Source: Multifurca ochricompacta
Lineage: Eukaryota; Basidiomycota; Agaricomycetes; Russulales; Russulaceae
Assembly: GCA_022496185.1 (NCBI GenBank)
Contig: WTXG01000009.1
Location: 558,001 to 622,000, forward strand
Length of the DNA stretch: 64,000 nucleotides
Direction of reading: 5' to 3'
A program made the translations under genes and the position numbers. Below are positions 1-10,600 of this stretch, piece by piece; position 1 is the stretch's first letter, and every line of letters begins with the position of its first letter. The notes beneath the pieces were generated by a model. It searched no databases and was not told the DNA's origin. It saw nothing but the letters and a program-made list of their open reading frames with translations.

Positions 1-372
1 AAGTGTCTGTGTTTTCTAAATGTTACCTGCTATGGCTACGGACGCCGTTCCCAAACTTACCTTAGACTGTAAAGAAGGATGAAGGGAATGCAACGACGCT
101 TGTACGGTGCTCGTGTTCGCTCTCTTGCTCTCGTGCTGCTCATCGCTCATCGCTCAGTGTTCAGCGCTCAGCGCTCATCCCCCGCATTCCCGAATTACCG
201 AATCCTGAATCCAAAGTCGAAAGCAGACGCCCACGTGTTCCCGTTCCCGTTCCCGCCCCGTTCTTCCCCCTCTCCCCTTTTTCACCCTCTCCTCTGCTCT
301 ACATAACTCACTTTATCTCTCTCCCTCATCGCCCGACCACCAATATCCTATCAACCTGTAGCATAGAATACC
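1..372 (+). promoter_or_regulatory. upstream region of the PhoD-type phosphatase gene
   Basis: No gene is supported here. The stretch from about 235 to 330 is strongly pyrimidine-rich, as is usual just upstream of basidiomycete transcription starts, and it leads to the first ATG of the phosphatase gene at 373. No TATA box or other defined element could be assigned with confidence. Confidence 0.35.
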
Positions 373-3300
373 ATGGATGTTCCAGGATGGCATGCCAGTC
401 GAAGGGCCGCACGTGAAGGGGTCAGTGTTGCTACTCCTCTGGCGCTACTTTAGCTCGCAGACCGTCACGCTCATTCCGGCCCATTCAGGAGGATGACCTA
501 CCCCCGTTCAGAGGCCCAGATGGTCTCTTTCGCCCCGTTGAACAGGTCTTACCATTGGACGAGGGCTTTATCGGAGGTTGGAATATTTCTTCCCCACCGA
601 CACCCGCTCCCCCAACGCCACCACCCAAGAATGGCTTGAACTTGGGTATTCCAGTCGGACGTCCCCCCCCTCTCAGCCCGCACCTTCTGCAATCCGGGTA
701 CCCATTCATTAGTGTACCTACCCCGTCCTTCCCGTCCACCCCTCACAGTCTGCACCCTTCGGTCGATGGGAGTGAATGGTCCCATCTCAGCGCCGTCGAG
801 CGTTCCCAGAATCTTAAGAAGAGGAGAATGTCACCATACTTGCAGTTCATGTGCGGCCCTTTGCTACGGTATGACATTATGGACGAGCATGGCGTGTGGC
901 ATGGGGCGGCTTTGATCGTCAGTATGTACCAATTTCTCCCCGGACTTCTGGCGCTTGCTGATTTCGCCGGTTACTTGGCCCGCGCTCGTAGCTGCAGACA
1001 TTGGATCTATTTACGAGCCGCCTCCCACTTTCAAGTACTCTTGGGACCCATCCCAGCCTGCTTCGCTAAAGCAACACGATGTTAACAATGGACACTTGGT
1101 CGACTTGGGCCCGCACCCTGCCGACCCCATGGCTCAGCCCTTTAGAAGTCCAGCGGATGGTGAGGAATTTCAAGGGCCAAATACACAAGAACAAAGGGTC
1201 TTTGGGAGGGAGATCTATGTGTATAGCGGACGCGGAGGGTATGCACCTGGCAAAATTCCCAGCTTAGAGACTCATGTGTCTTCTTTTGCTAGCACATACA
1301 CTTTTTGGAGATTTATTATTCGCATTCCGCTTGCGGACTTTGAGATGAGGATTCAATATTCTATCAATGACGGAATGGAAATGAACTTCTTTGTTCCTGG
1401 TCGTGGTGAAACAATGCGCTTGGCTGCTTACTCTGTAAGCGACCCCACGCCGTTGTCACTTTTCAGCATTATAACAATGCCAATTCACGTAGTGCAACGG
1501 GTTTAGTGCTGGTGTGAACCCGGACGACTTCCGCGGACCTGGATTTCAGAGTGGTTACGATCCCGTCTGGGTCGATCTGTTAGCGAAGCACACTGACCGT
1601 CCCTTTCACTTACTAGTAGGGGGAGGTGATCAGCTCTACTGTGACGGGTGCGTCACTCAGCCAGGTTTATGTACGGGCAGCTGAAAAATATGCCTCAGGA
1701 TCATTCGGGAACCTGAATTGCAGGAATGGGTAAACCACCCGAAATCTGAAGAAAAGAAGAAGTATCCGCTAACACAAGAGATCCTGACTGCGATTGACCG
1801 CTTTTACTTCAATCACTACTGTCAATCGTTTCGCAGTGGGGCGTTTGCCCGTGCCAATAGCTCAATGTAGGCCTGTCTTTTTCTGTGTCCGGCAGTTCTC
1901 ATAACAGGGGTAATGGCGAAGTCCTATGCTGAACATGGCTGGTGCGTCCACACTCTGTGTTTTTTCTTCGGTAACGCCTCATAGCCCTCCCTTATCCCGA
2001 TCCTCCATTTTAGATGACCATGGTGCGTCGAAGTGTGGAAATAAAGAGGTCTCTCAGCTAACTAGTGTTCTTCACAACAGACTTGGTAAGCGCAAACACG
2101 TCGTATTTGAGGTCGTGCGCGCTGATGTCGGCGAGAGATTGACGGTTTCGGAAGTTGTGCGTAGGGTCACCTAGAGCGGAGGTTCCTGGATTTCCTGACT
2201 ATTGACAGATCCTGATGACTTGCAGAGAGCCCCCGTTTTCAACGCGTAGGCACCATTTAAACTGGAAAAAAAAGCAGTTTCTGACACTATTTGGATAGGA
2301 TTGGCTCTAGGGGATACTTTTTCTTCCTCTTGTTCCAATGCTTTATCAACGGTTAGTTGTGAGTAGGGGATAGACGCGGCCGCATGGCTTATAGTACCGC
2401 ACTAGTCTCTATCGATGGGATAGATGATCGACCAGGAGCTCATTCTGTAAAATCGGTCATCATTGGTGGTCAGGGGACATATGTTCCATTGCGATCACAT
2501 TCATTTTTGACGTGTATCGGGCCGACCTCTTGGTTACTCATGTTGGATTGCAGGTGTGTCAAGTACAACTCTTTGGCAGTATGATCCTTGACACTAGACC
2601 TTTAAGAGCGGAACGAAAACTGACGCAAGTATGTAGCGAGGAGGAATACACAAAGGTCTTCCAACGACTGCATGCGTTGCCTTTTGGGGTAGAACACGTA
2701 ATTATACAACTTGGTAAGCTCTACGCCTTCAATTGTCACGTTTGGCGAGGTTGAATATTGGCTCAGGGATTCCGATCGCGTACCCGCGCATGGTTTTTCT
2801 TGAGACTATTTTGTCATCAAGATTCAATCCTTTCATTTCATTAGGGCGGTCGGGATTGGGTTTAAAGGGTCTCGTGAACAAATTCAACGCTGACGCGGAG
2901 CTGTTGGACGATTTGGTCTCTATGCCCCTTTCTGCTACTTGTTTCGAGCTGATTTTTTCTCTTAGAACGATCATTGGACATCCAAATACCACAAGGTCCT
3001 ACTTCTGTGTCTTCTTCTGTGTCTGACGACTATTTATTGCTTATGAGATCTTAGGCGGAGCGCAATTGGTTCATTGAACAACTTCAATTATTCGCGCATC
3101 ACAAGCGAATTCGCATCTCCTTGTTATCTGGTGATGTGCATTGTGCAGCAGTCGGCGTGCTCAAAACCTTGAACAAGGGCAAGAGACTCTCAGCGCTTTC
3201 TCCTGCCTCAGATCATCGCTACATGCTCAATGTCGTGACTAGTACGTTGTGATCCCATGACGTAGAATATCACATTGACTCGAGCGTTTAGGTGCTATTG

Positions 3301-3765
3301 TCAATAAACCGTAGGTGTTCCCAACAGGTCAATGCCCATGGTCATTTGTTTATTTTTATTTATTTTTAAGACCCCCGAACGGAGTGGTCACCACGGTAAG
3401 TAAGTTGTCAACGAAGCGGCACGAAACGATGCATGACGCCAATACGGATGAGGAAATGGTGAGTCAGTTTAAGCGTCGTAATGTGAGATTCCGTTCTTTA
3501 CAACTGGTGATAAGGCTCCGTTATTCACCAAAGATCCCGACGGGTCAAAACCCAAGAGTCTGTACATAATGCCCCGGCGGAATTGGTGCAGCATCACGCT
3601 GGAGCAGCCGTCGGGAAGTCTACTATTCGACATCCGGGTAGAGAAGGAAAAGGGGCATGGGGAAACCGTTGGGTAGGGCATTCCGAGCGTCTGACCACCA
3701 CCTCCCGCTTATCCCTTTACAGGTATTCTATACGGGCACCTCCCCCACGGTGGACTACTAAGTGA
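373..3765 (+). CDS. PhoD-like metallophosphatase domain protein, about 20 introns
   Basis: Seen: spliced translation gives a protein with the fungal PhoD-type phosphatase pattern. Landmarks in order are YLQFMCGPLLRYD (about 840-880), EPPPTFKYSWDP, TYTFWRFIIRIPL, CNGFSAGVNPDDF with VGGGDQLYCD, the DDHDLIDGFGSYPDD metal-binding segment (2014-2220), AYPRMVFLETIL, ISLLSGDVHCAAVGVL (the second conserved metal-binding histidine region) and a C-terminal APPPRW. Family knowledge: such proteins are metal-dependent phosphatases or phosphodiesterases, often membrane-associated in fungi; the substrate is unknown. Reading is continuous through all domains with canonical introns and no frame break. Exons at 1922-1941, 2014-2022, 2081-2085, 2138-2156 and 3292-3310 are 20, 9, 5, 19 and 19 nt. 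The donor of the first intron (421 or 413) and so residues 14-30 are uncertain. The 3' end converges on Bre2, 176 nt away. Confidence 0.85.
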
Positions 3766-3941
3766 GCCCTCGTGCAGACGAGAGCGGACCAGAGGACCTT
3801 CGATCTATTTCGACCACTTCTCTCTTCGTTGCGTTTCATGTAGCTCTGTACATCCTTCGTCTGCCAGTCACGTCCATGCTATATCATATTGCTGACCGTG
3901 TTCTGGGCGTATGTGACGCATTGTCTCGCGTGTCCCTTTAA

Positions 3942-6025
3942 CTAATCCTCTTCCTCTTCCATTCGTACCGCAACGGCGCGCCGGTACTGTAGTAATTTGG
4001 CAGGATCACCATATATGTCACCGAGATCATCCGGCGGACCGTCTTCTTCCTGCTCTTGTTCTTGCTCCTGTTCTTCGCCTTCACCGTCTCCATACTCAGA
4101 GCCATATGCACTCTGTAGGCCGGGTGTCGACGGCCTGTAGACGTCTGGTCCGTTTCGACATGGGCGTGCAATTCACTCAGCATATAAGCAGGCAGGGCCG
4201 CCGCGGAGCCCACGAGAGGGCGCATCGATACCTGCGTAAAAGGTCGACCAAGACATCCTCCGTTAGGGGCGTCGACTCTTCTCGCTCGGGTTGCGGAGTG
4301 TTCGATGCAACACGAAGGCCGACTTGAGTCGAAGCGGCATGAGTTGCGCTGTGAATAACATCATCAGGGCCGGCTGCAGAAGCGACCAATTCCTCCCGCT
4401 TGGAGCGCTTTTTGGCGTTGGCCTGTGCGCGTTTCCGTTCACGTCTGACTTCTTCTCTGCTTCCGCTTGCACGGTTGTGGCGCGCTGCGCCGCCTCCGTA
4501 TGCGCCTGCTCCTCTTCGAGTTGATCGAGGGCCCACTGTTCCTTCATGAACTCGCTGTAGCGTTCGCACAGCGGGCGCCAGGTCATGGTGGCAGTGGTGA
4601 TAGCGTTAGTGTTATCCCCATTAGCGTCGGTGGGTGGCTGCGCATCCTTGCCTGCAAGCATCGCGTCTATGTCGATGGAGGGGGGAAGGCAAAGGTCGGG
4701 CCGGGTTGAGACGGACGCGTGCACCGTTGAAGAGGGAGATGAAAGGGAAGTAGCCGAGGGAGCCATCGTCAAATTGATTCTCCTTGTGCTCGCGTGTGCC
4801 CTCACGCGTGCGCTTCTTCGCCTGCGACTTGCGTGCGTCAGCGGGTGCGCGAAGCGGCCGGAAGTCGTACAGATCCGAAAGGCGACACCTTGGTTCTGCC
4901 CGTTGACAAAAAATGCAATCTTTGATTCAGGAAGGGTGGGAAGGGCGCGCATTGGCGTGGGCTCCGACGGGTTGGATGTACCACGTTCGCGCTCGGGCAC
5001 GTTCTTGACGTGGCGGACTTTTTGGTTGATGGGGGTACGGGGGTTGTGTCGGCAGGCTTGCGCGAGAAATCCATTAGCCCAATCATCTCCTTGGACTGTG
5101 TATACTCGAGCGATTCGAAATACTCTTGGCCTTTAAATTCAATCGCGATACGCTCACGCTTGATGTGCGCCGGATCGTGCGTGTCGCGCTTCGAGCCTTG
5201 GCGGAGCGAGGGTAGGGATATGTACAGTCCGACGACGTCACCAGAGCCAAAAGGCTGTCCATAGGGCCGCGGACGCGAGAGGGTGATTTTCTCACCCTTC
5301 TTGTCGCGCATGCCATATGAATACCCATCTAGGCCGCATGGACCACCTAGGGGCGCTTCTCGGCGTCCCCAGCCAAGGCGGACGTGTGCACCTTCTGCGG
5401 TGGGTGGACCGGGGACATCGGATGCACGCGCGCCGCCTCCATGCTCGATCATCACTTCCATATACCAGCGACCTTCGCGGACTGGGGCGTTGCAACGTGC
5501 GCTTCGGAAACCTTTCTCCCCTAGCAAACCAAGACCATCCTGAGTAACTTTAACGAATGGACTACGGTCTTCCCAGCTCACGCGGTAGGCCTGGGGGGCA
5601 CTCTCAATTGTACGGAAAGGAATAATGGATCCCTCTGGAGCAAGGCCCGCAGGCATGTAGCGAAATCCAAGGCGGTTGTGTGCTAATTGGTCGGTATGGT
5701 GATAAATTGAATCGTCAGAAATTGGGATGAATGTGGGTGCACGAGAAATGGTAAGCCTTGGACGTGTGGAAGGTCATAGAGGTAAGCGGGTAATACGACA
5801 TTTTCGGTAGTCGCAGGGTCCGAAGTGCTGGGGACTCTGCAGCGCTGTTGTGAGATGGCGGATTGTGTTTTCGCTTTTTAGTTGAAGGGCCTGTCCACTA
5901 CTTGAAGTAGTCGTATTTGCGTTCGTAGTCGCGGTCACAGGAGAGTCTTCAGCGAGCATTGGATTGGCGAAGGCGAAGGGGCCAAAGGCCAAGAAGATAA
6001 ACCCTAACCTATTCTCATTCACCAT
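3942..6025 (-). CDS. bre2: Bre2/Ash2-type SPRY subunit of COMPASS (reading frame broken in this sequence)
   Basis: Family role: Bre2/Ash2L is a nuclear subunit of the COMPASS/Set1 complex that supports histone H3 lysine-4 methylation. Seen: the SPRY core is open from 5656 to about 5024, with WEDRSPFVKVTQDGLGL, KGFRSARCNAPVREGRWYME, LGWGRREAPLGGPCGLDGYSYG and GDVVGLYISLP. Then come IAFFVNGQNQGVAF, LGYFPFISLFNGARVRLNPG, MTWRPLCERYSEFMKEQWAL, a Lys/Arg-rich coiled part and the end LLQYRRAVAVRMEEEED. These segments lie in different frames, and no GT-AG intron of normal size explains most of the changes. About seven single-base insertions (near 4450, 4680, 4701, 4875, 5019, 5750 and 5875) would join them. 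Either the assembly lacks bases or the gene is decaying. The N-terminus is uncertain: ATG at 6025 or 5959. It lies head-to-head with the E2 gene. Confidence 0.8.
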
Positions 6026-6078
6026 TCTTTAACTAACCTATTTACCCCTTCTCCTTCCCCTTCACCTTCACATTCATC
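6026..6078. promoter_or_regulatory. very short shared upstream region between Bre2 and the E2 gene
   Basis: Only 53 nt separate the Bre2 ATG (6025, minus) from the E2 ATG (6079, plus). The interval contains a pyrimidine-rich run on the plus strand (CCCCTTCTCCTTCCCCTTC). If the Bre2 start is instead the internal ATG at 5959, the interval is 119 nt. Transcripts of the two genes must start very near, or inside, each other's coding region. Confidence 0.5.
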
Positions 6079-7050
6079 ATGGCTTCTGCTTCCGCTCGTG
6101 CTCTACGGTACGTTTATACTATTGAAATTCCATTAAATATTCCCGACCATTAATACCGGAACAGTCGCATTCAAAAAGTAAGTAAATTTTACTACTAAAC
6201 GGTCATATTATCCAGAACATGACCATGACACTTCCCAGGAAATCGCTGATCTTAACGCCAACCCTATTGACGTTCGCGCTTACTCCATGCTCCATAATTG
6301 CTGCACTCTCAGTATGCCTTTTCTAGGGCATTTCTTACGAGTTTGTGGAAGATAATTTATTCAATTGGAAGTGCTCAATCAAAGGAGCAGTACGTTATTC
6401 TACACATCTTCAATCGTTATCACGATGGGTTCCGGACTTGGCGTAGTCAGATAGCCCGTACAAGGGCGGCACGTTTTATTTCAAGCTCGCACTTCCGGAG
6501 GATTTCCCGTTCAAACCACCAGCGGTATGGTATATCTCGCGCAGCTGTATCATGAGGCGCATGTTTATGTAGGTAATTTACGCCAGGTGACATTCGCTAC
6601 CAAGATCTACCATCCTGGAATTAATGATGAGGGTAGCATTTGCGTGCCTATTTTGCGAGATCAGGTAAGTTGTTCTCAGCCGACTATAATAAGAATGGGC
6701 CTGGAAAAGAGAGCCCTTTAGTGGAAGCCATCTATTACTCTTGCGACAGGTGAGGCATTGGTTACATTATCCATCTGATTCTTATTAATTTCCTGCCGTA
6801 GTGCTTTCTGTCATCCATGAGAAAGTGAACAATCCGTGCACCGATGACCCCTTTGAGCCTGAGATAGCAGCCGTAAGTGCTCAAAGTTGAGAATTGTTTA
6901 TGCGGACCCGTATGCATTTGACTTGATACAGCAATTAAAGAACGACAAAGCGGCGTTCTTGACTACAGCAAAGGAATGGACAAAGAAGTGAGCCCTCCTG
7001 TGGCACCCCCGCATTTTAATATGACTGGAACCCTTTGCAGATACGCCTAA
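6079..7050 (+). CDS. ubiquitin-conjugating enzyme E2, Ubc4/5 (UBE2D)-like
   Basis: Spliced translation starts MASASARALRRIQKEIADLN and continues through LFNWKCSIKGA, SPYKGGTFYFKLALPEDFPF, VTFATKIYHPGINDEGSICV and the C-terminal AKEWTKKYA. Family role: E2 enzymes accept ubiquitin on the catalytic cysteine and pass it on with an E3. The catalytic Cys is in GSICVPIL, followed by WKPSITLATVLSVI, as in UBE2D-like E2s. The residue at the HPN position is Gly (YHPGIND) instead of the usual Asn. There are eight introns. The second coding exon (6165-6177) is only 13 nt, and the stop lies in a short last exon after TTTGCAG. Length (about 150 residues) is normal for a core-only E2. The exact subfamily (UBE2D- versus UBE2L-like) is not certain. 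Confidence 0.9.
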
Positions 7051-7605
7051 AAAATAATGGTGGTCGTTGTTCGTTGGTTTGTTGCTGTCTTACTTGTCGT
7101 CGTCGTCATTAGTTGTTCGTTTTAATTGTATTTTTTTTGTTTTCAATTTCAATTCAATACGAACGAGAAAGGAAATTAATATTGTATTGTACATTGTACA
7201 TTGTACCTTTGTGCAAAGCAGTGGGCGTCTGACCCTGACCAAGTGAAAGTGAAAGTGAAAGGAAAGTGAAAGGAAAGTTATCTCCTTTTCTTCCTCTCCT
7301 TCCCTTCCTCTCCCTTCCTCCCTCCTTTCCCTCTCTCTCCTCCCTTTCTCTCTCTCTCTTTTTTCTCTTTTTGTTTTACCTGGGCGGGCCAATTGCTGCT
7401 TTCTTTAACCGGCCCGGGACATTTGATCCAAGTCAGCCGCTCTAATCGACTTCACATCTTTCGGGCCAACTCGTGTTTACCACGTTGCATAATATCCCTC
7501 ATTCCCTTGTCTCCTGCCTCCAACTCTCTTGTACACTTTCCCTTGTCCTTGCCTCAATAGGAACCATACCCTTAACGTGCCTAAAACGAGGCCATAACAA
7601 TAATT
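7051..7605. other. intergenic, long polypyrimidine/polypurine tract
   Basis: No coding feature is supported. From about 7240 to 7375 there is a strand-asymmetric tract: GAAAGT repeats, then a C/T-only stretch rich in CTCCTTTCC and CTCTCT. It probably belongs to the 3' end of the E2 transcript and the 5' region of the next gene. Confidence 0.4.
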
Positions 7606-10600
7606 ATGCATCGTTTTCGGTAAGTACGCCCTCAATTACTCGTGCCGGCATCTTTCACAATCTATCGTTTTCTTTCTTCCGCACTATCATCACTTCGATT
7701 CCAATAGTAAGTGGTCTGACCCTAGGCGAAGTCAACTCCCAGAATCTGCGCGCTCTAGCACCGCGTCCTCGCGTACTGCGACGCAGCAATCCGAACCTCT
7801 CCCAGCTTTACCCCCGGTAGGCGACTTTCGCACGTCGCTTATCCTTCCCGGGTGCGTCCTTGACTCATTTTATTTTCCTTTTCCCTCTCCTAAATGTGCG
7901 ATGCAACCACCACTTCCAGCCTGTCGCGTCGTTTTACCCTTCTTCGTGCCGCATCTGGAGACCTCGTCTCCCTAGACGATCTCAAGAATAGGTTTGCTGA
8001 GCAGCGTGCTCGTGGTGCAGAAAATCATCTCTCAGAAGAAGAAGAGGAAATGTTCTTGCAAACACTCAGTCGCCTACGTTCCAGGCCATCCACCAGTTCC
8101 ACCAGCGGCGACTCCTCCCACGCCCCGGCGCGTGAGTCTCTACGCTCTGGTGAAACGACCACCAGTTCCACCACGTCCTCCCCGGGCTCGACCAAACGTT
8201 ATAGTAACAACATGTTCGGCTCTGGCAAATTTAGAGATTATACGTATCTACGCAGCGTGGCCAAAGAACGTGCTGGGAAAGGAAGCGCTGGCAGGCGGAG
8301 CGCGAATTCTGCATTATTCTCGACGGGTAGCCGTTCCTACAAGACATTGGACGTGCCCACACCTGAAGACCCCTCGCAGGCAGACCCTGATGATCCTTCT
8401 ACGCTCGATTCTGATACCACTCCCCTCGCCTCTGGCGTAGAGTCATCTGCCTCTGAATTGGAGCAGGGCATTGTGAAGACATTCCAGCCCAATCACTTAC
8501 GAAGAGCATCGATGGCATTGGAAGAGGTCATACGCGAGATTGAGGATGAGGTGGACGGTGACGGTGACGGTGACGGTGATGACAAAATATTAATTCCGCG
8601 CTCGCCTGCACCTGAACGTGCCTCCAGTCTCAAGAGAAGATCGGTGAGTGGCTGTGTCGATGAGGGGATTGTCTCGTTTCATCTTACCTCCTTGTAGGTC
8701 GACAAGCCCCGTCCGATTCCAATGTCCGAATCCAGTGTATATAAGATGGGAACGGCGCTTTCGCCTGATCCTCAAACGCATACAGACGCTGCCGAGTTCC
8801 GCTCAACCCCATCTCCCTACCCTCGTGCTGAAACTTCACCGACTCCTCGACTCCCCGGCTACATCCCGGGTATGCCGAGACCTATGACACCACGCGAGGC
8901 AACTTACGATCCCGATGAAGTCCCCCCGTCTTCTCCTCAACGCCTCGTGCTACATCTCCTCGCAATCCTGGTCCGGATAGAGCCACTTCCCCGAGCATCA
9001 CGTCGAACGTCCTTCGTCGCGATTCAACATCTGTGCGACAATCGCACCGTTCCTCGTCTCCTCTAACGACGAGCGCGAGCGCTCCGATTCCTTCTTTGTT
9101 ATCTGGCGTCAATGGCCGCTTTACCCCAGATCGTTCACATACCCCGGACAACCCGACGGTTGAATTTGGTAATCCACTTGACTCGTCCCTTCTGGGTCGA
9201 CGTCGCCCAGTTTCGCCCTTCTCTTCGGGCACGTATCAGAGTATGACCGTATCTTCTCGCCCCTCCACGCCGAGTAGCGTCACGTGGAAGGCACCATTAG
9301 CTCCGGGCAATGGTAGCACGGGTGGCCATAGTCGTAGTGGAAGTGCTGTGGGTTTTTTTGAATCAGACCTTACCACGTCCGGACTACCATCACAGCTTCG
9401 CAATGGGTTCGATAAACCTTCATCACACACGAGGAACGATAGTACTATGAGCTCAAATGATCTCCATGAGGTTGCCCAGCTGAACCGGTCGGGGTCCCTG
9501 CTGGGCAACCGATCGTTGCGATCACCGGCTCTTCCAGACTCCCCTGTTCTCGAAAACGCGACTCAAAGCGTATTCACGTTGCCCAGGCGAGGCCAAGCCT
9601 CACCGCAAAACAATGATCTGAGTTCATCCCCGCTGTCAAATACCGCCCTGAGGTCATCGACGCCAACCCAGTACCCGCCACGCTCCCCTGCCTCGCCGGC
9701 TTTTTCTGAGCACGACGTTGGCCGTAACTCGCGGCGTGGCTCACGTCAGGCAACTGCGTCACCTTTCACGCGGAACCATTCGCAGACCATGGTCTTGTCT
9801 CCACTCGCGAATTCATCACGCTCGTCGCTAGAATCGGCAGGTTCGAGCTATCACACGTGGGAAGCGGACAAGCAGGACCGGACGCTCCCGCTCCTCGCAG
9901 CGCTCGAACCCCAACCGCCCGCGTGGCATGACATATCCGTGTCTGCAGGCGACCCCAGTCCACTTGCCGATGGAGACGTTGAAGAGATAGTGCAGCAGCA
10001 CTCCGGGTTGGGCAAAGGCGATTTTCTTGCGATACAAGAACGGCTAGTGTTTGCAGCGAGATTAAAAGCCGAGGCCCCCGAACAACGTGAGCGCAAGAGC
10101 TCACTCCGAAAAAGACGGCCGTCCACATCACAATCTGTTAACGGGCAAGGGCGAGACAATGGCGTAAGTTGGGCCCAGTCATCAGCTGTGCATGACAGGG
10201 CTGACTATGTGTAGGCACCCGATTCTAATCAACAGGGATCCCCACTGCGAGCAGCGCCCCAGGACAATACGTCAAAAGCCAGTGCTCTCCTAGATTCCGT
10301 CGTAGATAGCATACAGGCGCCGCCGTCGAAACTTTCCAGCACTACAATCCAATTGAGAACGGATACTGACGTTGTCGCTGGCTCCTCAGCCGAACCTGGC
10401 CCTTCAAGCGCAACACGGAGGAAGAATGCGCTTGCGCGCGCCTTATTCGGTGCTTCGGACTCTGAACAGTCACTCACCTCCCCGTCCCCACAACCGACAG
10501 ACGGCCCGATTACTGGCTCTGGCGGGCTGTCTGCAGGTGCGCCGCCTGTGGTCGAACCTCCACTAGCTCTCGCTCTCTCCGCGAGACGTTGTCGCCTTCC

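Noticed and set aside
7240..7375. Polypurine/polypyrimidine tract as a functional triplex element
   Set aside because: Such tracts are ordinary around basidiomycete transcription starts, and nothing else marks this one.
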